Shown: positions 23,084 to 33,623 of the stretch, in pieces
How positions within the stretch are numbered: position 1 is the first letter of the stretch
How the letters are laid out: each line of letters starts with the position of its first letter
Assembly: GCA_005406025.1 (NCBI GenBank)
Contig: BGZK01000222.1
Span: forward strand, 124,001 to 188,000
Source of the DNA: Eumeta japonica
Lineage: Eukaryota; Arthropoda; Insecta; Lepidoptera; Psychidae
Reading direction: 5' to 3'
DNA length: 64,000 nt
Notes under the pieces: model-generated
Database searches by the model: none
The model's input: only the letters and a program-made list of their open reading frames with translations
What the model was told of the DNA's origin: nothing
Made by a program: the position numbers and the translations under genes

Positions 23084-24343
23084 TACGTGGGTTAATCTGA
23101 AAGATCTTAGAAAATCAAAATCTAGCAAGTTATGTTTATTGGTTTTCAAAATAGTATTCGTCGAGATCAATACACCATTGCGTTCGACAGAACCATGAGA
23201 AAAACACTTTGCCCACTAGAACTTACGGGTCACTACGACGGCCTTGATATGCAGCCACTGCTTCTTCAACGGCCTTAAACTACATTCCTCCAAATTTTTC
23301 TTTTATTTTATTTAATAAACAAAAATCGTATAATGTAAGGTCGGGGCCGCAAGACGGGTAAGCCAGTATTTTTGTATCGAACATCCACAAATAGTTAGTT
23401 CTTTGTCTGGCGGCATATGGTGAGGTGTAGTCATGATGAAAAAGAATCCTACTGAGAGGTCGTTTTTCCCGAACTTATTCCAAAACAAAAGGCAAACAAT
23501 TGTTAGTGTAACAGTCTGTAGTGACTTGTTTTATGTTCTAAAACAATTATTGCATAATGAAATGTCATTCTAAAGAAAGAAGCCACCATCTTTTTTCCAA
23601 CGCTTCCAACTCCTTTTACTTTAGTAGGCAACTCCTCAAAAGGAAACACCCATTGAGCACACTGACTTTTGGTTTCGGGATCGTAACTGTAAATCCAATT
23701 TTCATAATTATATCGTACACAGTATTTGAGTCACTGCCGGAAAATTTTGCATCATTTCGCGACACTAATTAACACAACCGAACTTTTGAGCGTCGAACAA
23801 ATAATGAGATATCCACGCATAACAAGGCTTCCTGGCCGCTAAATATTCATGAAAGATTTTATGCACTTACTCATACCGATGCCTAAGTTTGTCCGAATCA
23901 GATGATAAGTCTTCTTTTGTCAGTCTGTATGGGTCACACAGCAGTAATGTCGCCGTAAAAAGGCGGCCCTCACGCAGATCGTCTGTCAGATTATTGCGAT
24001 CACGTTTAAGCTAGTCAAAAAAGTTATAAACGGTGACGAGGGATAAAAGCATCATCATGAAAGACCAATTAAAATCTTATTGGACTTTCTTGTTAGCTTA
24101 AATAGGAACGTAAGTCATAGAAAATCATTGTACAAAAATGCTCTCGCGTTAAATTCACGTTGACTTTTTAGACAAACGATTGTCGTTTTGCCGCCAATTT
24201 GTAAAAACAAATGACGGCAACGTGAATGCAATATACATAACAAAGTCCGCAAGGAATTCCATTTTCAAAATTTAAATATGTTTTTTTTGTTATTTTACAA
24301 TTTTAAGCTGCCAGTTCTAAAAGTTTTAAGTGTCATCTACGTA
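23084..24343 (-). mobile_element. Mariner, lineage 1, minus-strand copy
   Basis: A 1.26-kb copy of the same mariner as 7775-9009, inverted. Read on the minus strand it begins TACGTAGATGACACTTAAAA (24343) and ends at the mirrored ...CAGATTAACCCACGTA (23084). It keeps the segment coding 'WVFPFEELPTKVK' and 'SVGKKMVASFF' (about 23575-23665) that the other copy lacks. The catalytic HDN reads 'HHDYTSPYAARQ'-like and the third region 'CGPDLTLYDFCLL'-like, so one catalytic Asp-Asn pair is altered; frameshifts occur throughout. Plus-strand open frame 23557-23772 is antisense to it. Confidence 0.88.
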
Positions 24344-24684
24344 CAAATTACGGCTATGGCCGTGTGTAGCTCGTCACACAGCTGCCGCAACACTACAGAG
24401 GTCATTGTGATAAATATTGTGGAAGAGGTGGGAGAGGAAATGAATGGGCAGTAAAAGTGGAGTCGATGAATAACAAAAGGGATCAATGGAAGATGTTGTG
24501 CATTAGGAGAAAATGATTTTTTTCTCAAAGAAACTGCTTTGAATGTTACAGTTTTGTGTAAGGTGGTGAATTATGGGCACTCTCGTCCATCGATGATACT
24601 TTGTGAATTGGAAATTACGTATTCGCTGAAAAAAAAAATATGTGCGTTAACTTAACTAAGTGAAAACTTTGATGATTTACACAG
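24344..24684. other. Non-coding
   Basis: No supported gene. The direct repeat 'GGTGAATTATG' occurs at 24564 and 24791, on either side of the small inverted-repeat element at 24685-24782. Confidence 0.35.
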
Positions 24685-24782
24685 GTATTCATAAACGACA
24701 CTATACGTTCACTAACGCTAAGCGTTTACTGTGTTATTTTGTATGCAAAAAATTACAAAATAGAAGTGTCGTTTGTGAATAC
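24685..24782. mobile_element. Tiny MITE-like element
   Basis: 98 bp bounded by an 18-bp inverted repeat: GTATTCATAAACGACACT at 24685-24702 pairs with 24765-24782 with one mismatch. The inside is AT-rich. Size and ends fit a MITE, but target-site duplication and copy number were not established. Confidence 0.45.
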
Positions 24783-25247
24783 GAGAGCTGGTGAATTATG
24801 AACGGTTATCAAGATTGTTTAAACGTTCAAAGCCTGTAATTACTCATTCATTACGCTACCCGGCCAATTTATGGTTCAAAAGCATTAATTACTACAGCGA
24901 CATTACTAAAAACGGCCCCAACCACCTAAGCGTTATACACGACGCGGACTCGATAGTCCTACTGCCCTTGCTGAAGAACAACTTCGATAATGATTGTAAA
25001 AGAAGAATGAACTGCCGATTCTATTTATTTTTACTCAGCACTAAACTAACCTTACCCGCACTGCGCAATTGAACATAACAAATATATTCAGTACATTTTC
25101 AAATTAAAAAGCTCGTTCGCCAATGGCAAATGAAAAATGCATTCAGGGGCATTTCGAAATTTCTGCGTTACATAAATGAGAAGTTAACCGGTGGTATAGA
25201 GACCAAGTTCTGAGAGAACAACTGCGCAAACCATCCACTAGTCCAGC

Positions 25248-25811
25248 TCTATAGACACTATGTGTTTAAACAAAAATGCAATAGAGTTCGTCGTGAGCGC
25301 ATCACTTGAAAATCACTTAACCGATTTGGCTAATTTTGTTTTATGTCCCTAATTATCCGAATAAAATCATTAGAGTAAGGAAAATGGGGAAAATATCCAA
25401 TGAAATTTGAAAATTCAGAAAATAATGAAAATGCTTATTTTCTAAGAAATTTGTATGAATTCATAATTGTAAACCACGATTCAGACGATGGATAAAAGGT
25501 AATTATTTTTTTATATTCGGTTATGGTCGTAAAAATAAAAAAAATCGGGACCATTACAAGTAATTGATTGATTGCTCCCGGCTTCGTGCAAATCGGAATT
25601 GGACTAGTAGGGGAATAAGAATTGAAAGCGAAATGGGAAACAGAATCGTTAATGGATCCAGGCAGAATTGAAAACGAGACGAGATTGGGATCGACATCGA
25701 TCGATACAAAGCATGAAGGAATTCATTTTATATCCAAGGTGACAGGCACGCCATATATATGGACAAGCCACCGACAAGAAAAGGCAGAACACCGTCTGCC
25801 GGGCCGGATAG
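25248..25811 (+). mobile_element. Non-autonomous Helitron-like element, copy 2
   Basis: This shares its head ('AACCGATTTGGCTAATTTTG', 25319-25338), purine-rich middle and tail ('GACATCGATCGATACAAA', 25693-25710; 'GAATTCATT', 25719) with 1438-2526. The 3' end has a perfect 6-bp stem with 6-nt loop (GGCAGA 25783-25788, TCTGCC 25795-25800), then seven bases and ATAG|T where CTAG|T is expected, so the terminal C has mutated. An open frame (25622-25843) crosses it and has no domain. Confidence 0.55.
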
Positions 25812-25929
25812 TCAGTAATAAATCTAATTTTCAACAGTTCTAACGGTTTGCACAAAATGAAAACAACAATGTGATATAAAAATTACCAGAGCACGACTGA
25901 CAACAATCAACGCGCTGCCAAAAATACAT

Positions 25930-26260
25930 CCTACCGAACGGTTACCGACAATTCAATTTTTTTGCCAGCAGAAGTATATCTATATAACGTAAAACTAGAA
26001 AAATGAAGATTCAGAACACTAGCAGTGCTAATAGACTTGTACATACAATCAATCAGTGGCGAAAAGATTCCACCGAATCGTCCACATAGTTGTAGTACAG
26101 ATTCAACATTATTTACGTATTCCTGGAACGAAACACCAACAGACCCGAGGCCACGAGACATGTCCACGTATCGCGTGTCTATTAATTGGTGTGGAGCGCG
26201 CGGCTGGCGCGGGCGCGGTTGACGCAAGCACAGCGCGGTGTGCGCGTGACATTTCATTTA
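25930..26260. other. CpG-rich stretch with overlapping open frames
   Basis: The GC-rich core is at 26180-26250 (GAGCGCGCGGCTGGCGCGGGC). Open frames overlap on both strands (25931-26257 minus, 26025-26222 and 26056-26328 plus) with no recognised domain. It could be a promoter or first exon for the exon-like frame at 26480-26672. Confidence 0.3.
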
Positions 26261-26267
26261 TACACCA

Positions 26268-26329
26268 GTTATCGTTGCCAGTTATTGTACCTTACAGTAC
26301 CTGCCTGTTGATGCATTGGCAGCGATAAC
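26268..26329. repeat. Imperfect inverted repeat
   Basis: GTTATCGTTGCCAGT near 26268 pairs with ATTGGCAGCGATAAC near 26315-26329 with two mismatches; the loop is about 32 nt. A small MITE remnant or hairpin. Confidence 0.7.
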
Positions 26330-26479
26330 TTCTAGACATATACACAGGGAGCAGATTGCTCACTTAAGAAAGATCGTGTTATTATACTTTTTCGACCCTT
26401 GTACAACACCACTGTGGGCAGATGTAGATAAGGGCTACATTATGTTCATACTCAATTTCTTAAAGTGAAACTTTTTTAG

Positions 26480-26672
26480 GTTTAGGCACATAGAAAGTTT
26501 TAATACAGTATTAAAACAGAATCACGATCTCCCGTCATATTTGGCCGTTACGTACTCCCGTCACGAGGCTCCTAAATTATATCAAACAAATATCTCTTAT
26601 TTTACCTACCATAAACCTTTGATTGTAAAAGTGTTTAATAGTGATATTTTTAATATAAAAGATATTTCATAA
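26480..26672 (+). CDS. Candidate terminal coding exon, unknown gene
   Basis: A pyrimidine-rich acceptor (ACTTTTTTAG) is followed by one base completing a codon and then 63 codons ending in TAA at 26670-26672. The peptide contains 'FRHIESFNTVLKQNHDLPSY', 'LAVTYSRHEAPKLYQTN' and 'YHKPLIVKVFNSDIFN'. It has no ATG, so it must be spliced to an upstream exon, perhaps in or near the CpG-rich 26.0-26.25 kb stretch. A poly(A) signal AATAAA lies at 26689-26694, 17 nt after the stop. Composition looks genuinely coding, but no family was recognised; an unknown transposon ORF is the main alternative. Confidence 0.38.
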
Positions 26673-26779
26673 TTATTATACATAAAATAATAAAATTAAA
26701 TTATTTGTTTTTATCTTACTAATAAGATAGCTTTTATTTCAATTGAAAAAAATATATACTAAAAAAAATCTCATTTTTA

Positions 26780-27760
26780 GGCGTGTACACGGTTAAATGT
26801 AGCCTTATAAAACATTCCGCTATGAAAATTAAAAATTTTTCATAAAGTATGAAGTTACTGTTTTCACCACGATTTTTGAAAATCGAGTTTTCACGAGATC
26901 TTGACGTTTTAGGGTCCTAGGAATCTACTTCGACCATTTTCCGAGAGATGTCTGTGCTGCATGTGCTTGCGTGCGTGTGTGCGTGGGCGAATTCCCTCAT
27001 AACTTTTGAACGGATTAACCGATCGAAACGTAAATTGTGACATTGCGACCATCGGGGTCCATTCAACTTAAACTTCCTGAAACCTTGAACCAATTTCGCC
27101 CGATAGATTTTAAGGAATCTCAAAAATAGTATTTTCAAAAAATTGTTTTTTAAAATATTTTTAGACCACTCTACTGACCGATACCAAAATTTAATCAACT
27201 CTTTTTCCAAAATAGATGCATCGATTGTTACAAACTGCATAAATATCGGTGGTTTTTTTCAAGAGATATCATTCAAAAGTGTTTTTTACAAGAGATATTG
27301 TTGAAAAGTGTTTTTTACAATATTTTGTATATTATTCTACCAATAGATTCTAAGTTGATCTCCTTAGAAAATAACGTCAATGGTTGCTACATTCATCAAA
27401 TTTGTTTATTTTTTCAAAAAATATTATTAAAGAAAAAATTATCAAAAGGTGTTTTTTTTAATATTTTTTAAACTACTCGACCTATAAATTCTATAATCTA
27501 AGCGCTCTTTTTCTTGATAAATAAGGTTGACTGTTGTAAACTTCATCAAAATCGGTTGGTTCATTTTGAAAGATATAATTATTTACCGAGACATCTGCCA
27601 TAATTACATATTATGTATAAATTTTAACCCATTATGCATAGTAAGATTTTAAAAAATGTAGCCTATTAACAATGCGACAAACAAACAGACAAACAGATTA
27701 ATGGCGTAGGCTTAGTAATAGGATCTCATTCACATCTTTTTAAGTGTGGAACCCTAATAA
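26780..27760. repeat. Unclassified TE-like repeat
   Basis: It contains 'TTAGGGTCCTAGGAATCTACTTCGACC'-type text split across 26910-26940, a GT-rich run ('GCGTGCGTGTGTGCGTG', 26968-26985), 'CTCATAACTTTTGAACGGATTAACCGATCG' across 26995-27026, internal imperfect repeats with 'AAGTGTTTTTTACAA' (27275 and 27307), and 'GACAAACAAACAGACAAACAG' near 27671. Such text is familiar from lepidopteran interspersed repeats. Family and boundaries unknown; no coding frame. Confidence 0.45.
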
Positions 27761-28491
27761 GATAGGTTTTATTCCTGGAGAACTGTTCCGCACTGAACAG
27801 TTCAACCTATTCTGAATTTGCGAGTTCTGCTTAGGAATAAACCATTTCATATTTTAGGTCCTTTCTTGTAGACTTAATTACTCTTTTAGATGACTGTTAT
27901 GTAATTATTCCAAAATACAAATTATGCAAGAAAGAAATTGATTTTGACAAAACTGTCATCTGTTGAAAGATATTTGTGTATCATGAATCAAGTTATAAAA
28001 GATCAGACCAATTACTTCATATTTTTTGAATAGATATTTTATTGTGTATTACTTTATGAGATTTCACTTTAGACATCTATATTAAATAGATTTCCATATG
28101 TTTATGAATTGCTGAATCGTAATAAAGTGAAATTAAACTATCGATTTTGATATGCATTTAAACAATTGCATTTCCCTATTTAAATACCAAAGAATATGTA
28201 ATTTATTATTTAATCATTATTAATTTACAATTATTTTTTTATCTTAATCACATAACATACTATATCATTAATTCATTTCTAATAATTATCTATTATATAA
28301 AATAAATTTTAATGTTGACATCAATCTGTATTTATGTGCACATTGTGGCTGATGTCATGATATTTATTTCTGGTATAATCTCCTGCCCAATAAAAATTCA
28401 TCTTTCTCTGACTTCCTCATGAAATTATAAATCTACAAAGAAAGGGAACCAAGTATTCAATATCATTCAAATTTTATTAAAATAAAATTTA
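27761..28491. other. AT-rich non-coding
   Basis: No gene, repeat or motif recognised. Confidence 0.5.
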
Positions 28492-28735
28492 GGGGCCATC
28501 CATAAATTATAAATTACGTCACATGTTGGCGGGGGGGTTAACAAAATGTGACAATGCACAACAAGGAGCAGGTCAAAAGCTTTGTGACGTCAAATCCGAA
28601 TTACGAAAACGAAAAAAGGTTTTTTTTGTTATGTTCCATATTTAAAATTTTTTGAACAAAAACAATAGTAAAAACTGCTGTTTTCATTTACGTGTGACAA
28701 GGACGGGGTTAAAACCTTATAATTTATGGATGGCC
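28492..28735. mobile_element. MITE with 'GGCCATCCATAAATTAT' ends
   Basis: About 244 bp. The left end GGGGCCATCCATAAATTATA and the right end TATAATTTATGGATGGCC form an inverted repeat of about 18 bp. The inside has a G run (GGCGGGGGGGTT, 28524) and 'TTTGTGACGTCAAA', typical of a common lepidopteran MITE type. No coding capacity, so a DNA transposase would have to act in trans. Confidence 0.8.
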
Positions 28736-28739
28736 TTGT

Positions 28740-31700
28740 GTGTGTAGACATATATTTCAACTTCAAAAATTAATATTCGAAATCGGCATGTAATCAATAT
28801 TACGCTTAATTAATTTTTGTTGGTAAGAATTTAAAAATACAAGACCCCATTTGTTACCAGACAAAATGGTCATGACAAATATATAACAAAGTAATTTACT
28901 GTATTATCAGGAGCTCACACTGCACATTTGATATTTGGAGCAGTTTAATTGTGAATGTCCTAATTTATCACTCTAAATTGATGTTATTAGTAACCCCATT
29001 GTTGCATCAATATTGCAATGAAACCTCTCTTATACAGAGAATAAGTCTGGGCATTGAATAAAAACATTTAACATTGTATATCAGGATTAAAATAAATTTT
29101 ATTGAATTAATTGTGTAAGAGGTATGTATACTTACAGTAAAAATCATTTGCAGTGTTAAGGAATTTATTTACTTTGTTTAATGTAACTCAATTGGACAAT
29201 CTGCTTGATTGACATCCTTTACAAATGGAGCAAAAAAGTTGTTTTAAGTCATACTGCTCTAGGCGCAGTGATGATGAAATTTTTGCATGCGACAGTATTA
29301 AAACACACCAAGCTATGGAAATGATTGATATATCAAAGTATACTGTTAAAAAAAAACTAATCTAATGGCGGGTCGCACCAAAAGTAAAAAGATAAATTCG
29401 AAACGTAATCCATAAGCTTTGATAGATAACGTAAGATAATATAATAGAGATAATGTATGGATAATCCATCAAATAATTATGGATTACATTTACAATCATG
29501 ATTTTGGAGAAAAGAGAAAGAGATTCTATATAAATTGAAAAGTTATTTTATGAACTGATAGAAAATAGGTAAAAAGTAATTAATAATTAAAATATATGTT
29601 CCTCCACAGTTTTTGTCCGTTGTATTTTTACTTTAATAAATAAATGAGTTTTGTAACACAATGTAAAATTATTGAGTAATTTTTTTTGTTATTTTATAAA
29701 TTATTAATAAGAACAATTCACTGTTAGTGTTCGCATTATATGTTGTATCTTAAAATTTATTGGGACATAGGTTTTTTCACTCTCACAGAAAGAAGGTAAA
29801 GTTGTTCAGCAAACACTAACTCATCAGAGCAAACTTAGAATATCATAGACAAAAAGACATATCTAAATTTTTACATATGATGTTTTTCACACAATATGCT
29901 AAAACACACGAACACAAAAGCAAACTCCTTTAACCGTGAAGGACAATAGCAACAAACCAGTTGTGAGCAATAGCCATTTATAGTATGCAGACTTTGTGCC
30001 ATTTTAAACCACTCTAATATCTAAATTTTCATAACTTATATAACTAAACGGTATTCTAAATGAATCAAGAACTCTCTTAAATTGATTTATAAGCGAATGA
30101 TGAATATCATAATTCCGAAACAATAAATAAGATAATTTTGAAGTGTTCATGTAACTAATTGAATTCAATAAGAGTGTGAGAACAATGCAAGTGACTAATT
30201 AAAATAGAAATTTAACTTTTGCACACATTTCAGAACTACACAGCATTTGATGGATTGAACATAGAGATTTTAGTTACTTGAAATTGAAACCACGATGCTC
30301 CATGCTCCAGGGCATGTTAAGCTGTTTGACAATGGTCATTCACAGCCATCAACCAGCACCAGGCCAGAGCAAAAGCCTTAATGTGCAAGTTGTTCAATTT
30401 AAAAACATAAAGGTTATTGTAGGATATGTCCGCTGCAATGGTATGTTATGATTCTGATACAGCAATAGTAATAGATTTGGCTTGATTTGAACCTATATTG
30501 TATGATTTTTAATAAACACCAATCTTATATCTCCGAACAATCAGTAGTCGGAGTACCCAGGGGATGTGTAAAGTTGCTTGAAGGGAATAGATTAATAAGT
30601 ATTGTAACATTATGATTACTGAAATATTTTTAAATAAATCAAGTTGTGTATTAAATAAAATGTAAATTTAAAGTTGTTTTGTAAAGCAATCCTGGTTATT
30701 TTCTGGGTACGTTCACACATTTAACGATTTAGCTAACTAGCATTCAATGGTTTACTATCATTTTGCACAATATACCTTTACAATAATTAATTTTTGGCTA
30801 TAACAAACATGAAAACTAAATATTGTCACCAATTTCGATGTAACATATGTAGGATCAAAATGATTGATCCTACATATGTCATGTCCAAACCATGATTTTT
30901 ATTATTATCAACCTTGTTGCGCCATCAATATCTCCATATTCATAAATATAAAAAAGTGATTTCTTGCACTTTTATTTACTTTGCAGATGTAAGTGGTGTG
31001 GTGTTTTGGTAAAACTAATTGATAACTACCGTAGCAGTCTAACCATATAATAGTTCAAATATCTCAATTCACATCTGCATTACATTTTAAAAGATTTATT
31101 TTTGTCACTAGGGACTTTCTATATCGACTACTGAATCCACTTAAAATAAGACAAGGCTAGCGGAGTTTTTCGAACTGAGAAGCATAGACATTAGATTGTT
31201 GAGATGGGTCAAAAAAAGAAACAACAGTACAAAATATATAAATTTCGTTTTTTAAATTCGAATTGACCTAGAAAATTCTTTATATTTTATGGATGACCTG
31301 ACTACACCCATTCATCAAGTTGATAAAGAAAAATCTACATTATAGCAACATCCCATTTTACTGAATTACTACTTTACAGATTGCGAGAGTAATATGTCTA
31401 TTGATTATATATGTTGTAGTTATTGTGTCAGATTTTCAATCATCTCACTACTTGCAATTTTTATTTTAGCTCTTTTTATTTATTACAAAAAAAAATGTAT
31501 GTTGGTAGAGGATACAATGAGAAAATGAAAAGCAAATTATTTTATGTTGTGGACAGCCGCACCCTTAAACGATAATTAGACAAGTTTAAAAATGAATAAT
31601 TTATATATTAATTGTAGGACTTGGGTTACAATTAATACATAAATGTTTTGTGTTTTGTATATTAAACAATTTACATACATGTGTTTTATTACCCGGGTAA

Positions 31701-31855
31701 GGATTAGTTATTAGGATTATTAAGAGGATTTGTTTATTTGCATATACTGATTTATTTATTGAATTATTTATTGGAATATTTCTTGTGTGCTTTGTTTTAT
31801 TGTGTTTTACTTGAATACGAAAGTATTGTAATGCACATATGAACTGCATACTAAA
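28740..31855. other. Long AT-rich non-coding stretch
   Basis: 3.1 kb with no open frame worth calling on either strand. It contains a short element related to 16984-17025 (29400-29470), the inverted repeat at 30843-30879 and scattered AATAAA motifs. The short minus-strand frame at 31601-31849 looks like chance. It could be intron or intergenic DNA. Confidence 0.55.
30843..30879. repeat. Perfect 15-bp inverted repeat
   Basis: ACATATGTAGGATCA (30843-30857) and TGATCCTACATATGT (30865-30879) are exact reverse complements around a 7-nt loop. Confidence 0.95.
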
Positions 31856-32044
31856 TTGTGTCTTAACTGGGGGACCATGGGGAGATAAAGGCGCGGTCTA
31901 CATGGTACAGCTGCAAATCGGTATACCAAGAGCATGTGGCGCTAATGCTGAAAAAATGCAGTGTATGGCTACGTCCCTTCATGTGTAATATATACAGTTC
32001 ATACATGCAGATGGATGCACTGCCTATAAATTGCAGTCATTTTG

Positions 32045-32225
32045 GTGCATCTGTCGCAGTTGTACTATATAGCAGCCATATGTGAAGCTTGTGCTGAATA
32101 TACAAGTTGAAAATCCACACTGTCCATCATTTTGACCCACACTGCAAGAAAACTGTTCTCTGAGGCGATTAAAGGATAAATCCAAAGTGCAGGCTTACGC
32201 TGCGGTAGAGAAATCGTTGTAACAT
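32045..32225 (+). repeat. Unclassified dispersed repeat B, copy 2
   Basis: Matches 7562-7751 in opposite orientation (shared blocks are given in that entry). The repeat may extend left to about 31860, where 'GCGGTCTACATGGTACAGCTGC' text occurs. The frame is broken. Confidence 0.55.
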
Positions 32226-32240
32226 TTACGAAATCGGTTA

Positions 32241-32386
32241 GGTTTTTTTTTTATAACATATTCAAAGGACAAACGAGCAGGTGAGGAATCAGAAAGTAGA
32301 CGGTCACCGCCGCCCATAGATACTCGCTACCTCAGAGGAGTCACCGGTGCGTCGCGAGTCTTTCAGAAGGATATAAGATGTCTAAT
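32241..32386 (+). repeat. Dispersed SINE-like repeat, copy 2
   Basis: Poly(T)-ATAACATA head, 'GACAAACGAGCAGGTGAGG', 'GGTCACCGCCGCCCATAG', 'GAGGAGTCACCGGTGCGTCG' and 'GATGTCTAAT' tail, the same order as 6821-6958. It directly follows repeat B. Confidence 0.6.
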
Positions 32387-33146
32387 CTTTTTATATAAAA
32401 TGAATGAATGAATGTCAATTGTGGAGTGTGTGTAGTTTAACTATTAATTTGTAATTTTATCACAATTAATCCCCAATCTTTTATAATCAATCTTAATGTG
32501 ACAAATATTTCAAAGGAGTCAGTTAATTACTTGTCAGCTACTGTTTGTAACCCAAAAAGGCCTCATTAAAACTACTGTATTATGTAGAAATCCATATTTT
32601 TTTATAAAATATTGTCTTTAATAAAATTTTGTCAATCTAATACTAGAAAAACATACTACTTTTGGACTATTTCAAAACTAGACTTTTTAAATTAAACTTT
32701 AACAGAAATGCCACCTAAACATCATAAGATTTTTTAAATAATTTGACATTATTATAACATTTGGCTCTATGTCTAATTTTATTATGTATTTTAAGATTGT
32801 ATTAAACAATATATTAGAAAACATTTTAAATGAGTAGGGGCATTAATCTTTAGTTCTTTAATTCACTCTAATTTTATTTTAGTCCATTAGTGTAACATTA
32901 ATTTAAAAGTTAATTACACCAACATATGTTCTTTATATGTCAGTCCGAGATTGTTCACAATGGAACTTTCTATGCACCCCGTCATGTATATAGTATGAAC
33001 ATATTTAATGTTATAGTTCTTATAGGTATTCAGACGAGTTTCGAACTTCTAGCTTTGGACATACAAAATGTTGGTTTTACTGTATTTTATAGTACATATG
33101 TACGTATAGGATTTTTTGAATAAACATATATGAGTTTGCACAAGTT
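32387..33146. other. AT-rich non-coding
   Basis: No gene recognised. The short frame at 32926-33123 looks like chance. Confidence 0.4.
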
Positions 33147-33370
33147 TTACTTCCAAAATGCATCATACACATATACAACATAGACTCGGTAATCCTTCGA
33201 AGGGTCAACCGCATGACATGGAAATGGGTGACTCTTATGACAGTAGGCTTGCCAATCAATGTTGTAGTAGTCATTCAGGGTTGTCAAATAGCAGCGCTCA
33301 TCACGACACGGCGCGGAATCAGACGGTACAGTTTTCTATCGGTGATGAATACTCAATTCTAGAACTGTAA
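33147..33370. CDS. Candidate coding exon, strand uncertain
   Basis: The segment is less AT-rich than its flanks and open on both strands. Plus: 70 codons from 33158 to TAA at 33370, with 'DSYDSRLANQCCSSHSGLS' and an acidic-hydrophobic end 'FSIGDEYSILEL'. Minus: from an acceptor-like CACCGATAG (exon start 33335) 62 codons to TAA at 33147, with 'RDERCYLTTLNDYYNIDW' and 'YCHKSHPFPCHAVDPSKDY', four cysteines in all. Both peptides look protein-like; only one is likely real. No domain was recognised on either. Confidence 0.3.
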
Positions 33371-33559
33371 TTGGTCACTCTTTGAAAGATGCATACGCAA
33401 AATGCAGCGAAAAGATAAAAACACATTGACATGCACATGTACTCTGTATACTGCACACTCGCTATATAGTACACTGGTTGCATACGACTTACAATAATAT
33501 CTACAAACACATAGTGTTCAGAGGCTATCATTTTGATGACCTAAGTTGGTGCATTCACG

Positions 33560-33623
33560 CTCCTATAATATAGTGAACTGACCAGCATCAGTTCACGCTG
33601 GTCAGTTCATTATATCATAGGAG
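33560..33623. repeat. Strong hairpin: 27-bp arms, 10-nt loop
   Basis: Arm 33560-33586 (starting CTCCTATAATATAGTGAACT) pairs with 33597-33623 with two mismatches; the loop is ATCAGTTCAC. The 64-nt fold is the size of an insect pre-miRNA, and shared 'GAACTGACCAGC'/'GCTGGTCAGTTC' halves lie next to the loop. No known miRNA was recognised; a MITE remnant is also possible. Confidence 0.9.
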
